5,919 nt of DNA from assembly GCA_007132825.1 (NCBI GenBank), contig SLNX01000043.1, forward strand, positions 1 through 5,919, read 5' to 3'. Made by a program: the position numbers and the translations under genes. The notes beneath the pieces are model-generated. The model was given only the letters and a program-made list of their open reading frames with translations, did not search any database and was not told the DNA's origin. This stretch comes from Bacteroidales bacterium (lineage in GTDB: Bacteria > Bacteroidota > Bacteroidia > Bacteroidales > UBA7960). This document shows, piece after piece, positions 1 through 5,338 of the stretch. Every line of letters starts with the position of its first letter. Position 1 is the first letter of the stretch.

Positions 1-582
1 GCCGGCAGCATTCCGATCGACAGCAGACTGCCGGTTACACCACCGGGATCTTTAAGCCATGAGCATTTTACCGGAAGTTGTATCGCCTGCTATTTGTGCG
101 TCAGTGCCTGTCCGACAAAAGTGATCGTCCCCTCATTTTATGCTTATGGATTGGAGGGCTTTATGCAGCCGACCCTGGATTTTGAAAGGAGTTTTTGTAA
201 TTATGATTGTGTGAAATGCACGGAAGTGTGTCCAACCGGCGCCATTACCAAACAAACCAGGGAGGAAAAACACAGGATTCAAATCGGCGTGGTTCGCTTC
301 CTGGTGGAAAGCTGTGTGGTAACCGCCGACAATACCGACTGTGGTGCATGCTCCGAACACTGTCCGACGAAGGCCGTACAGATGGTTCCGTACAAAGATG
401 GACTTTTTATTCCGGAGATCACCCCTTCACTTTGCGTAGGTTGTGGTGCGTGTGAATTTGCCTGCCCAACCGAGCCATACAGGGCCATCTATGTAACAGG
501 ACGAGCCGTGCACCGCACAGCCCGTCCAATTTCCCAGGACGAAGGCCCCAGGGAAGATGATACCGATGATTTCCCCTTTTAA
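1..582 (+). CDS. NapG/MauM-like polyferredoxin with four [4Fe-4S] motifs (5'-truncated)
   Basis: The reading frame is open from the first base to the TAA at 580-582, giving 193 visible residues. The true start lies upstream; the TTG at 94 sits inside the first cluster motif and is not a start. Sixteen cysteines form four cluster motifs: C27/C30/C33/C37, C66/C70/C73/C77, C105/C114/C117/C121 and C145/C148/C151/C155, each ending in Cys-Pro. The first and last have classic CxxCxxCxxxCP spacing; the second opens with CxxxC and the third with a nine-residue step. A proline-rich PPGS stretch (14-17) before cluster 1 resembles NapG/MauM ferredoxins, which pass electrons between membrane quinol-linked partners and periplasmic or membrane enzymes. 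The C-terminus is acidic (near 180-190). The missing N-terminus could hold a Tat signal or NapH-like membrane helices, so location and redox partner cannot be told. Electron transfer is secure; the exact subfamily is not. Confidence -1.
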   Translation, partial: AGSIPIDSRLPVTPPGSLSHEHFTGSCIACYLCVSACPTKVIVPSFYAYGLEGFMQPTLDFERSFCNYDCVKCTEVCPTGAITKQTREEKHRIQIGVVRFLVESCVVTADNTDCGACSEHCPTKAVQMVPYKDGLFIPEITPSLCVGCGACEFACPTEPYRAIYVTGRAVHRTARPISQDEGPREDDTDDFPF

Positions 583-650
583 GGTTTAATAGATGAGCCC
601 ATTCCTAAAACTCAATTCTGATTTACCAGACTATTATTTATAATTAATAT

Positions 651-669
651 AATGCTGAATATCAGTATT
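651..669. terminator. Weak candidate bidirectional terminator hairpin
   Basis: AATGCTGA (651-658) can pair with TCAGTATT (662-669), giving 8 bp with one G-T wobble and a 3-nt loop. It lies between two convergent genes in very AT-rich DNA, where a two-way terminator would be expected. The T-run on the plus strand is short (668-671) and the stem is AT-rich, so the call is weak. Confidence -1.
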
Positions 670-691
670 TTGAGAAATATTTTATTAAATT

Positions 692-707
692 AATCTGTGA
701 ATCTGTG
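692..707. repeat. Perfect tandem duplication of AATCTGTG
   Basis: The octamer AATCTGTG occurs twice head to tail, at 692-699 and 700-707, in the gap between the convergent ferredoxin and yceI genes. It does not lie in any credible gene. Similar phrases are, to my recollection, common in intergenic DNA of Bacteroidota, so this may be one copy of a dispersed repeat. The tandem copy is seen directly; the dispersed nature is an inference. Confidence -1.
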
Positions 708-749
708 GCTATAATCGACTTTTCGGAGCGGACTCACCAATAAACCATT

Positions 750-773
750 CAACAAATTAACAAATCAACAAAC
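750..773. repeat. Three imperfect 8-nt tandem repeats (yAACAAAy)
   Basis: CAACAAAT (750-757), TAACAAAT (758-765) and CAACAAAC (766-773) follow one another directly, ending one base before the stop codon of the minus-strand yceI gene. Only the first and last bases differ between copies. The strand is nearly free of G. Function is unknown; it may be low-complexity spacer or part of a 3' untranslated region of yceI. Confidence -1.
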
Positions 774-774
774 T

Positions 775-1434
775 CTACCTGTTTGCTACAATATTCAGCT
801 TCAGATTAAAATCATCGTGAATGAGGTTGTCGCCGAGGTTGTCAAAGAAACGACCGGAGCCAAAGCGTACATCCCAGCGTGTGCGGTCGAGGTCGAAATC
901 AGCGTTGGCGCTGATATAAGTGTCCGTTACGGCAATGTCAGCATCGATGGCTATACCATGGGTAATCCCCTTGATGGTCATGTTGCCGTAAACCCGGTGT
1001 GACATCGCTGCACCTTCAGCATGGGGTTCAATACGTGTGATCTCAAATGTTGCGGTTGGATAGGTTGCAACCGAAAAGAAGTCATCAGATTCCAGGTGTC
1101 CTCTCAAACGTGCATTCGATTCCGGGTTCTCAATATCCAGTACCACGATCTGATTCATGTCGATGACCACTTCACCCATGAGAAGCTCACCATCATAAAC
1201 ATACAATTCTCCGTGATACACACCGATGGTTCCGTCGTGGGCACCGCCAACCTTGGTACCTTCCCAGGCAATCTGCGAAGCATCTGCATCCACGTTGTAT
1301 ACAATGACATCAGCAGGAATCTCACCTGCTTCCAGGCGTTCCATGATTTCAGCCCTTTTTTCACTTGGGCCGGCACACGAGGCCATCACAAATAATGCGA
1401 GCATAGCCCAGATCAGTTTTTTTGTCCTTTTCAT
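775..1434 (-). CDS. YceI-family lipoprotein
   Basis: This 219-residue protein starts at the ATG complementary to 1432-1434. Residues 1-20 are a lipoprotein signal peptide: basic MKRTKK, a hydrophobic core, then MASC with the lipidated cysteine at C20. After a charged linker (about 21-45), residues 46-217 match the YceI fold, a lipocalin-like beta-barrel that binds isoprenoid or other amphiphilic lipids in the cell envelope. Family signatures are the opening VDADASQIAW (48-57), HLESDDFFSVATYP (113-126) followed by TFEI (129-132), and VYGNMTIKGITHGI (148-161). Length is close to usual YceI proteins plus the linker. Many YceI proteins are soluble periplasmic ones; this one should be membrane-anchored. 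It is transcribed alone, facing the ferredoxin gene and divergent from the toxin-antitoxin pair. No clear TAnnTTTG promoter was found in front of it. The family is secure; the ligand is unknown. Confidence -1.
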   Translation of the reverse strand: MKRTKKLIWAMLALFVMASCAGPSEKRAEIMERLEAGEIPADVIVYNVDADASQIAWEGTKVGGAHDGTIGVYHGELYVYDGELLMGEVVIDMNQIVVLDIENPESNARLRGHLESDDFFSVATYPTATFEITRIEPHAEGAAMSHRVYGNMTIKGITHGIAIDADIAVTDTYISANADFDLDRTRWDVRFGSGRFFDNLGDNLIHDDFNLKLNIVANR

Positions 1435-1669
1435 GATAAAATATTTTTTTAGTGGTTTAAAATTAATTGGTTACAGTCTGCGCTCTTAAACAAACCCATC
1501 CCACCAAAAGTTCATGTTTGTCAATTTTTTATAACATTTTTTTGCAATATGAGAAGAGGAATTGAAAAATGTTCAGACGGAAATGGAGCAATATTTAAGA
1601 GAACTGGACAATTAACACTAACAAAAGCACTTTAATCAACATGATGACTACCTTTATTACAACCTAATG

Positions 1670-1701
1670 TTTTATCTGTATGTATATTATCATTATATTT
1701 G
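1670..1701 (+). promoter_or_regulatory. Promoter-like site of the antitoxin-toxin operon
   Basis: TATATTTG at 1694-1701 is a perfect match to the Bacteroidota -7 element TAnnTTTG. A T-rich stretch (TTTT, 1670-1673) lies 20 nt upstream at the place of the -33 element, but it lacks the usual TTTG. Transcription would begin near 1707-1709 and leave a leader of about 55 nt before the ATG at 1763. The site is in the right place and direction; it is inferred from consensus only. Confidence -1.
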
Positions 1702-1747
1702 CATGTTATATCATCATTACCATAATGAGCAGTTTTCATGATAACAT
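1689..1747. promoter_or_regulatory. Putative operator array (nested repeats) of the TA operon
   Basis: Several repeats cluster on and just after the promoter. ATCATTA occurs at 1689-1695, overlapping the first bases of the -7 element, and again at 1713-1719, 24 bp away. An inverted near-copy, TAATGAG, lies at 1723-1729, so CATTA (1715-1719) and TAATG (1723-1727) form a small palindrome around CCA. Around this sits a larger imperfect inverted repeat: ATGTTATATCAT (1703-1714) against ATGATAACAT (1738-1747), equal apart from a 2-nt insertion. AbiEi antitoxins are known to autorepress by binding inverted repeats in their promoters, and the first gene here encodes a winged helix. The DNA pattern is seen; binding is inferred. 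A leader RNA hairpin is an alternative. Confidence -1.
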
Positions 1748-1762
1748 ATATTATTTAACAAA

Positions 1763-2734
1763 ATGAAAGAAGCCATAGATTATCTCAAGGAGATTTTTAA
1801 TGTTCAGCTCGATGTTCAAACTTTTTCGAAGCGAGAACTGGATACTATGCCTCTATACATTGAGGCGATGTACAAGTTAGGGGAAACCTTTCTTATTGAA
1901 GAAAGAATATGTATGGTTAAACCAAAAGGGGATGAATTACCAACCCCCTCACAATTTAAAAAGCATCAGGAAATCATTGTCGACAAGGTGGGTTGTCCGG
2001 TTGTTTTTGTGCTTGGCCCCATCGAAAGCTATGTCAGAAACAGGTTGATACAACAAAAAATTGATTTTGTTATTGCTGACAAACAAATTTTCCTTCCTTC
2101 GCTGCTGATTAACTTGAGAGAATACGCAGTGCCTAAAGATCCAAGAAAGAAAAGAATTCAACCGGCAGCGCAATGTATTTTATTGTACCATCTTCAGAAA
2201 CAGAATCTGAGTGGGATGGGTTTCCGTCAAATAGCCAAATTGCTGCCCTACAGCTATCTTACAACCACAAGGGCTGTAGATGATCTGGCAGAAGCGGGTC
2301 TTTGTGTATTGGAGGGCAACAAAGAAAAAACGATTTTCTTTATTGCCAACAAAACCATATTATGGGAAAGTGCCCAGAGTTGGCTTGCAAATCCCATAAA
2401 AAGAAGCGTATTTGTAAACGAAACCCTACCCGAACATCTGGCAGTTAGAAGCAATATTAATGCCCTGTCCCATTTTACATCAATTAATGATGAGCCAAAA
2501 GCCTATTTTGCAATCTGGGAAAAGAACTTCCGGGACTTGCATAAAAAAGGCCTGATCAAAATGTATAGTCAGTATGACGGTGAGTTTACGGTTGAACAAT
2601 GGAGCTACGATCCTTTAACCTTGGCAGACAAAGGTGTGGTTGATCCGCTTTCATTATATCTTATGTTTCGCGATGAAACTGATGAAAGGGTTAGCTACGA
2701 AATAAACCAGATGATAAAAAACATGCGATGGTAA
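1763..2734 (+). CDS. MarR-like winged-helix protein, AbiEi-like antitoxin/repressor
   Basis: This 323-residue protein starts at the ATG 62 nt after the -7 element. Three parts can be seen. Residues 1-125 are an unassigned domain with a hydrophobic strand CPVVFVLG (78-85), an arginine-containing helix (R92, R94) and a strand pair leading to LINLRE (115-120). Residues about 134-195 read as a winged helix: a first helix, FRQIAKLL (154-161), a recognition helix with the TTTRAVDDL stretch (167-175), and a wing ending in IFFI (191-194). Residues about 212-320 resemble the C-terminal antitoxin part of AbiEi-type proteins, with EQWSYDP (278-284) and VDPLSLYL (293-300) as landmarks. Its stop overlaps the start of a nucleotidyltransferase gene by 7 nt, the usual antitoxin-toxin order for AbiE. 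Expected role: repress the operon and counter the toxin. The winged helix and pairing are well supported; antitoxin activity is inferred. A plain transcriptional regulator is possible. Confidence -1.
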   Translation: MKEAIDYLKEIFNVQLDVQTFSKRELDTMPLYIEAMYKLGETFLIEERICMVKPKGDELPTPSQFKKHQEIIVDKVGCPVVFVLGPIESYVRNRLIQQKIDFVIADKQIFLPSLLINLREYAVPKDPRKKRIQPAAQCILLYHLQKQNLSGMGFRQIAKLLPYSYLTTTRAVDDLAEAGLCVLEGNKEKTIFFIANKTILWESAQSWLANPIKRSVFVNETLPEHLAVRSNINALSHFTSINDEPKAYFAIWEKNFRDLHKKGLIKMYSQYDGEFTVEQWSYDPLTLADKGVVDPLSLYLMFRDETDERVSYEINQMIKNMRW

Positions 2735-3498
2735 AAGGCATAGAAAAGTTTAGGGAGTACTTTGGTGATTTCACTGATCAATATATAATCATTGGTGGAT
2801 TAGCACGTGATTTTGCAATGTCTGAAGCCGGTTTTACACCAAAGGGCACCAAAGACATTGATGTTGTGCTGATGGTTGAGGCTTTATCCTTCGATTTTGC
2901 AAGGAGATTCTGGGGGTTTATCAAGAGTGCCAATTACCGGGGCAAGGAGGCTGATGAAGGTAGAAGGAAGTATTACAGATTTACGAATCCTGAGCAGGAA
3001 GATTTCCCTGCCGAAATTGAGCTTTTTAGCCGTAAGCCCGATAACATTCAAATTCCTGAGGGAATAAACCTAACCCCGATACCAACCGACGGATCGCTTT
3101 CAAACCTTTCGGCCATTATGTTGGATGATGATTATTACAATTTCATATTAGACCATTGCACCATATATAAAGGTTTGCCACTGGCAAATACCGAAGCTTT
3201 GATATGCTTCAAGGCAATTGCCTGGCTGGATTTGACCGAGCGAAAAGAAAAGGGGGAGTCAATTGACAGCCGGAAAATCAATAAACATAAAACTGATATC
3301 TTTAGGCTTGGCGCCACCTTGGCTACTGCTGATGTGTTTTACCTGTCTGATGCAATTAAATCAGACTTACAGCGGTTTATAAATCAATTGAATGGCCAAT
3401 TACCAGGGAAGGAAATTTTTAAAAGCATGGGACTGGCAGGATTAACAGCAGATCAGGTGCTGCAGCAATTGGTAAGCAGTTTTAAATTGAATGAGTAA
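2728..3498 (+). CDS. AbiEii/MenT-type nucleotidyltransferase, putative toxin
   Basis: This 256-residue protein starts at the ATG within ATGGTAA, overlapping the upstream stop. It shows the DNA polymerase beta-type nucleotidyltransferase signature: IIGGLARD (21-28) with the glycine pair G23/G24, then TKDIDVVL (41-48) with metal-binding D43 and D45. The third acidic residue is probably E98 in AEIELF (95-100), where many relatives have aspartate. A helical region follows with K162 in FKAIAWL (161-167) and KHKTDIFRL (186-194), which corresponds to the lysine and the D-containing helix in AbiEii/DUF1814 proteins. AbiEii and the mycobacterial MenT proteins transfer nucleotides, and MenT proteins modify tRNA 3' ends to stop translation. 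Here the likely outcome is reversible growth arrest, for example during phage infection, restrained by the protein encoded upstream. The catalytic fold is clear; substrate and toxicity are inferred. A housekeeping nucleotidyltransferase is less likely given the partner gene. Confidence -1.
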   Translation: MVKGIEKFREYFGDFTDQYIIIGGLARDFAMSEAGFTPKGTKDIDVVLMVEALSFDFARRFWGFIKSANYRGKEADEGRRKYYRFTNPEQEDFPAEIELFSRKPDNIQIPEGINLTPIPTDGSLSNLSAIMLDDDYYNFILDHCTIYKGLPLANTEALICFKAIAWLDLTERKEKGESIDSRKINKHKTDIFRLGATLATADVFYLSDAIKSDLQRFINQLNGQLPGKEIFKSMGLAGLTADQVLQQLVSSFKLNE

Positions 3499-3529
3499 TT
3501 GAAGTACAAACTGACACATAAGAAGAATG

Positions 3530-3550
3530 TTTCTGGTAAAATCCCGGAAA
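3530..3550 (+). terminator. Possible terminator hairpin after the toxin gene
   Basis: TTTCTGG (3530-3536) can pair with CCGGAAA (3544-3550) through 7 bp with one T-G wobble and a 7-nt loop, 31 nt after the toxin stop. An alternative pairing is GTTTCT (3529-3534) with AGAAAC (3553-3558). No T-run follows; the downstream bases are A-rich, so a classic intrinsic terminator is not supported. It may simply be a 3'-end-stabilising hairpin. Confidence -1.
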
Positions 3551-3622
3551 AGAGAAACAAAAGCAAAGGATAAAAGCAATTAACATCGGGATGTGTTGAC
3601 TTATGGATAAGCTTGCCACCTC

Positions 3623-3658
3623 TCACAACTCGTAATGGCATAATTTTTGGAGTTGTGA
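3623..3658. repeat. Perfect 9-bp inverted repeat, 18-nt spacer
   Basis: TCACAACTC (3623-3631) is the exact reverse complement of GAGTTGTGA (3650-3658). The right arm ends one base before the -33-like TTG of a promoter-like site at 3660. That position suits an activator or repressor site for the downstream transcript. No T-run follows, so a terminator is less likely. The repeat is seen directly; its role is inferred. Confidence -1.
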
Positions 3659-3659
3659 A

Positions 3660-3691
3660 TTGTGTAACAATAATAAAAATCCCTATATTTG
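3660..3691 (+). promoter_or_regulatory. Promoter-like site, distal to atpE
   Basis: TTG (3660-3662) and TATATTTG (3684-3691) match the Bacteroidota -33 and -7 elements with a 21-nt gap. Transcription would start near 3698, leaving a leader of about 130 nt before atpE. The run of nine T at 3716-3724 falls early in that leader and could reduce readthrough. Of the promoter-like sites in the window this one has the best pair of elements. Confidence -1.
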
Positions 3692-3778
3692 CCCTTTCAT
3701 TTTCTGAATGCAGCATTTTTTTTTAAAATAAAAAGAAATATATGTTGATTTTTAGGCAGATATAGGAACTATTTTTTC

Positions 3779-3786
3779 TATTTTTG
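3779..3786 (+). promoter_or_regulatory. Promoter-like -7 element, proximal to atpE
   Basis: TATTTTTG fits TAnnTTTG and lies 40 nt before the atpE start, which would give a leader of about 34 nt. No convincing TTG lies at the proper distance upstream; TTTTTAG (3749-3755) is the nearest T-rich candidate. It may be the main V-ATPase operon promoter or act in tandem with the site at 3660-3691. Confidence -1.
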
Positions 3787-3826
3787 CACAGTCTTGAACC
3801 AAGCGATCCAATAAAACCAAATAGCA

Positions 3827-4459
3827 ATGCAGAAAAAACTTCAGGAACTTACCGAGAAGATCTACCAGGAAGGGGTAGAAAAAGCGAATCAGGAGGCAGA
3901 ACAGATCCTCAGCGACGCGAAAAAACAGGCAGAAGAGCTGCTTGAAAAAGCGAAAAAAGAAGCTGCCGGAACCATCGAAAAAGCAGAAAAGGAAGCCGGC
4001 GATATGAAAAAAAATGCATTGAATGAGCTTCAGCTAGCTGCCCGGCAAGCCATCTCCGATGTAAAGCAACAGATTGTAACACTGATACAGACAAAAACAA
4101 TCGAGCCTGAAACCAAACAAGCATTTAAAGATGAGGACTTCACTCGCGATATCATTCATACCATTGTCAAAAACTGGGATCCAAATAGTGGCGACAATGT
4201 AGACCTTCAGGTATTGCTGCCCGAAACCAAACAAAAATCCTTTGAAGATTATTTCAAAGCCAATGCCGGGAAGGTGCTCGATAAAGGCATAGAGGTGGAC
4301 TTCAGCGATCGAATCAAAGGGGGCTTTAAAATCGGACCCAAAGATGGCGGCTACCTAATCTCCTTCTCCGATGAGGATTTTGACAACTTCTTTAAAACAT
4401 ACCTTCGGCCAAGGCTGATCAGCCTTTTGTTTGATCCAAAGGAGGAAAAACAAAAGTAA
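3827..4459 (+). CDS. atpE: V/A-type ATP synthase subunit E (peripheral stalk)
   Basis: The 210-residue protein begins at the ATG after an AT-rich leader. Residues 1-85 are a long charged, alanine-rich helix with repeated EKA/KKEA segments, fitting the coiled coil that subunit E forms with subunit G/H in the peripheral stalk. Residues about 95-205 form the globular head that binds the top of the catalytic A3B3 ring; landmarks are IKGGFKIG (163-170) and YLRPRLISLLF (182-192). Length agrees with bacterial and archaeal V/A-type E subunits (about 190-210). It is the first gene of the operon, followed 42 nt later by the DUF2764 gene and then atpA, an order known from Bacteroidota, Chlamydiae and spirochaetes. 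The stalk holds the stator still during rotation. The symbol follows V-type usage and should not be confused with F-type subunit c. Confidence is high. Confidence -1.
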   Translation: MQKKLQELTEKIYQEGVEKANQEAEQILSDAKKQAEELLEKAKKEAAGTIEKAEKEAGDMKKNALNELQLAARQAISDVKQQIVTLIQTKTIEPETKQAFKDEDFTRDIIHTIVKNWDPNSGDNVDLQVLLPETKQKSFEDYFKANAGKVLDKGIEVDFSDRIKGGFKIGPKDGGYLISFSDEDFDNFFKTYLRPRLISLLFDPKEEKQK

Positions 4460-4501
4460 ACGCAGGAAAAGAAATTGTCGAACCAAAAACAGGCATGATC
4501 C

Positions 4502-5332
4502 GTGAAGCGTAATTATTATTATCTTGTTGCAGGCCTCCAGGACATCACCCTTGACATTCACAAACTGACATTTGATCAGCTGTCCTTCAGGAAAGAGCTG
4601 AAGAATGAGCTGCATTCCTCAGATTACAAGCTTGCAGAGCTTCTTTTCCTGCCATACGACAACAAAAACCTCATCACGCTGCTTACAAAGTCTGAAAAAG
4701 AATTTGACGAACGTGGCCTCTATTCCCGTGATCATCTCGAGGAAAATATCAAAGAACCGACAGAAGTTCCGGTCTACATGAAGCGTTTTATCGTTGCCTT
4801 CAAAACCAAGGAACCCATTTATCCGGATATGAACCCGGAGAACGAACTGGCCACGCTCTATTACGATGAAATGCTGGATAACACCAAAAATGATTTTCTC
4901 AGGGAGTGGTTTGCATTTGACCTGAACGTTAACAACATCATGCTGGCATTGAACGCCCGCAAATACAAAGCCCCCTACGAAAACCAAATCATCGGCACCA
5001 ACCCGGTTTCTGAAGCGATCAAAAAAAGCCACGCTCGTGACTTCGGACTCGGAAATGAGCTTGATTACCTGGAAGAGCTTACCTCCATTTCACGCAAAGA
5101 GGATGTCAGGGACCGCGAGCAGGCAGTTGATGAACTGAAGTGGAAATACCTTGATGATGCCGTCTTTTTTCACTATTTCACGATAGAACGGATACTGGCT
5201 TTCATCATAAAACTGGGAATGATTGAAAGATGGCTGAAGATAGATAAAGATCACAGTAATACGCTTTTTAAGAAGCTGCTGGATGAATTGAAAGCCAGCT
5301 ACAAATTACCGGAAACATTTACAGAAAAATAA
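4502..5332 (+). CDS. DUF2764 protein of the V-type ATPase operon
   Basis: This 276-residue protein starts with GTG at 4502; an in-frame TGA at 4496-4498 and lack of an upstream ATG make it the only likely start at the conserved N-terminus MKRNYYYLVAGL. DUF2764 proteins sit between atpE and atpA in Bacteroidota, Chlamydiae and spirochaetes, and no function has been assigned that I know of. The protein has no signal peptide or membrane segment and appears mainly helical. Three segments look alike: YDNKNLITLL (52-61), FDLNVNNIMLALNARKY (139-155) and YFTIERILAFIIKLGMIERW (225-244). The first two resemble the D-x-x-N-L helix that recurs in V-ATPase subunit C/AC39, the socket that joins the rotor axle to the membrane ring. 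I therefore infer a subunit C-like role; the family call itself is firm. Six bases separate it from atpA, which argues for co-translation. Confidence -1.
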   Translation: MKRNYYYLVAGLQDITLDIHKLTFDQLSFRKELKNELHSSDYKLAELLFLPYDNKNLITLLTKSEKEFDERGLYSRDHLEENIKEPTEVPVYMKRFIVAFKTKEPIYPDMNPENELATLYYDEMLDNTKNDFLREWFAFDLNVNNIMLALNARKYKAPYENQIIGTNPVSEAIKKSHARDFGLGNELDYLEELTSISRKEDVRDREQAVDELKWKYLDDAVFFHYFTIERILAFIIKLGMIERWLKIDKDHSNTLFKKLLDELKASYKLPETFTEK

Positions 5333-5338
5333 CATAGT

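Larger units (their letters stand above)
1435..1762. other. Divergent intergenic region between yceI and the TA operon
   Basis: These 328 bp separate two divergent genes. The right-hand part (about 1669-1762) holds the promoter and putative operator of the antitoxin-like gene. The left part is AT-rich, and I found no perfect CAAAnnTA (a -7 element on the minus strand) for yceI. A 28-codon frame from 1549 to 1635 on the plus strand has no family features and no promoter, so it is not called. I see no RNA gene, insertion-sequence end or transposase remnant. Confidence -1.
3499..3826. other. Intergenic region between the TA pair and the V-ATPase operon
   Basis: These 328 bp hold, in order, a hairpin after the toxin stop (3530-3550), a short palindrome CTTATGGATAAG (3600-3611), a 9-bp inverted repeat (3623-3658), a promoter-like site (3660-3691), a run of nine T (3716-3724) after AATGCAGCATT, and a second promoter-like site (3779-3786). 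I see no credible reading frame, tRNA or insertion-sequence end. The region is notably AT-rich from about 3640 to 3785. Confidence -1.

Noticed and set aside
94..582. Ferredoxin starting at the TTG at 94
   Set aside because: The frame is open to base 1, and a start at 94 would cut the first cluster motif after two of its four cysteines.
817..1395. Plus-strand reading frames opposite yceI
   Set aside because: They are antisense shadows of a gene with a clear signal peptide and YceI motifs, and have no family features.
1549..1635. A 28-codon plus-strand frame in the yceI/TA gap
   Set aside because: No promoter, no family features and no partner; frames of this size are expected by chance.
3600..3611. 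Palindrome CTTATGGATAAG as a regulator site
   Set aside because: Five-base arms in AT-rich DNA arise easily by chance, and it has no promoter next to it.
1435..3826. TA pair as cargo of a mobile element with matching ends
   Set aside because: The flanking gaps happen to be the same length (328 bp), but I found no shared terminal repeats, target duplications, integrase or attachment site.
4494..4511. Five-codon frame (ATG at 4494, TAA at 4509) overlapping the GTG start of the DUF2764 gene, as a leader peptide
   Set aside because: Too short to tell from chance, with no attenuator or codon bias to support it.
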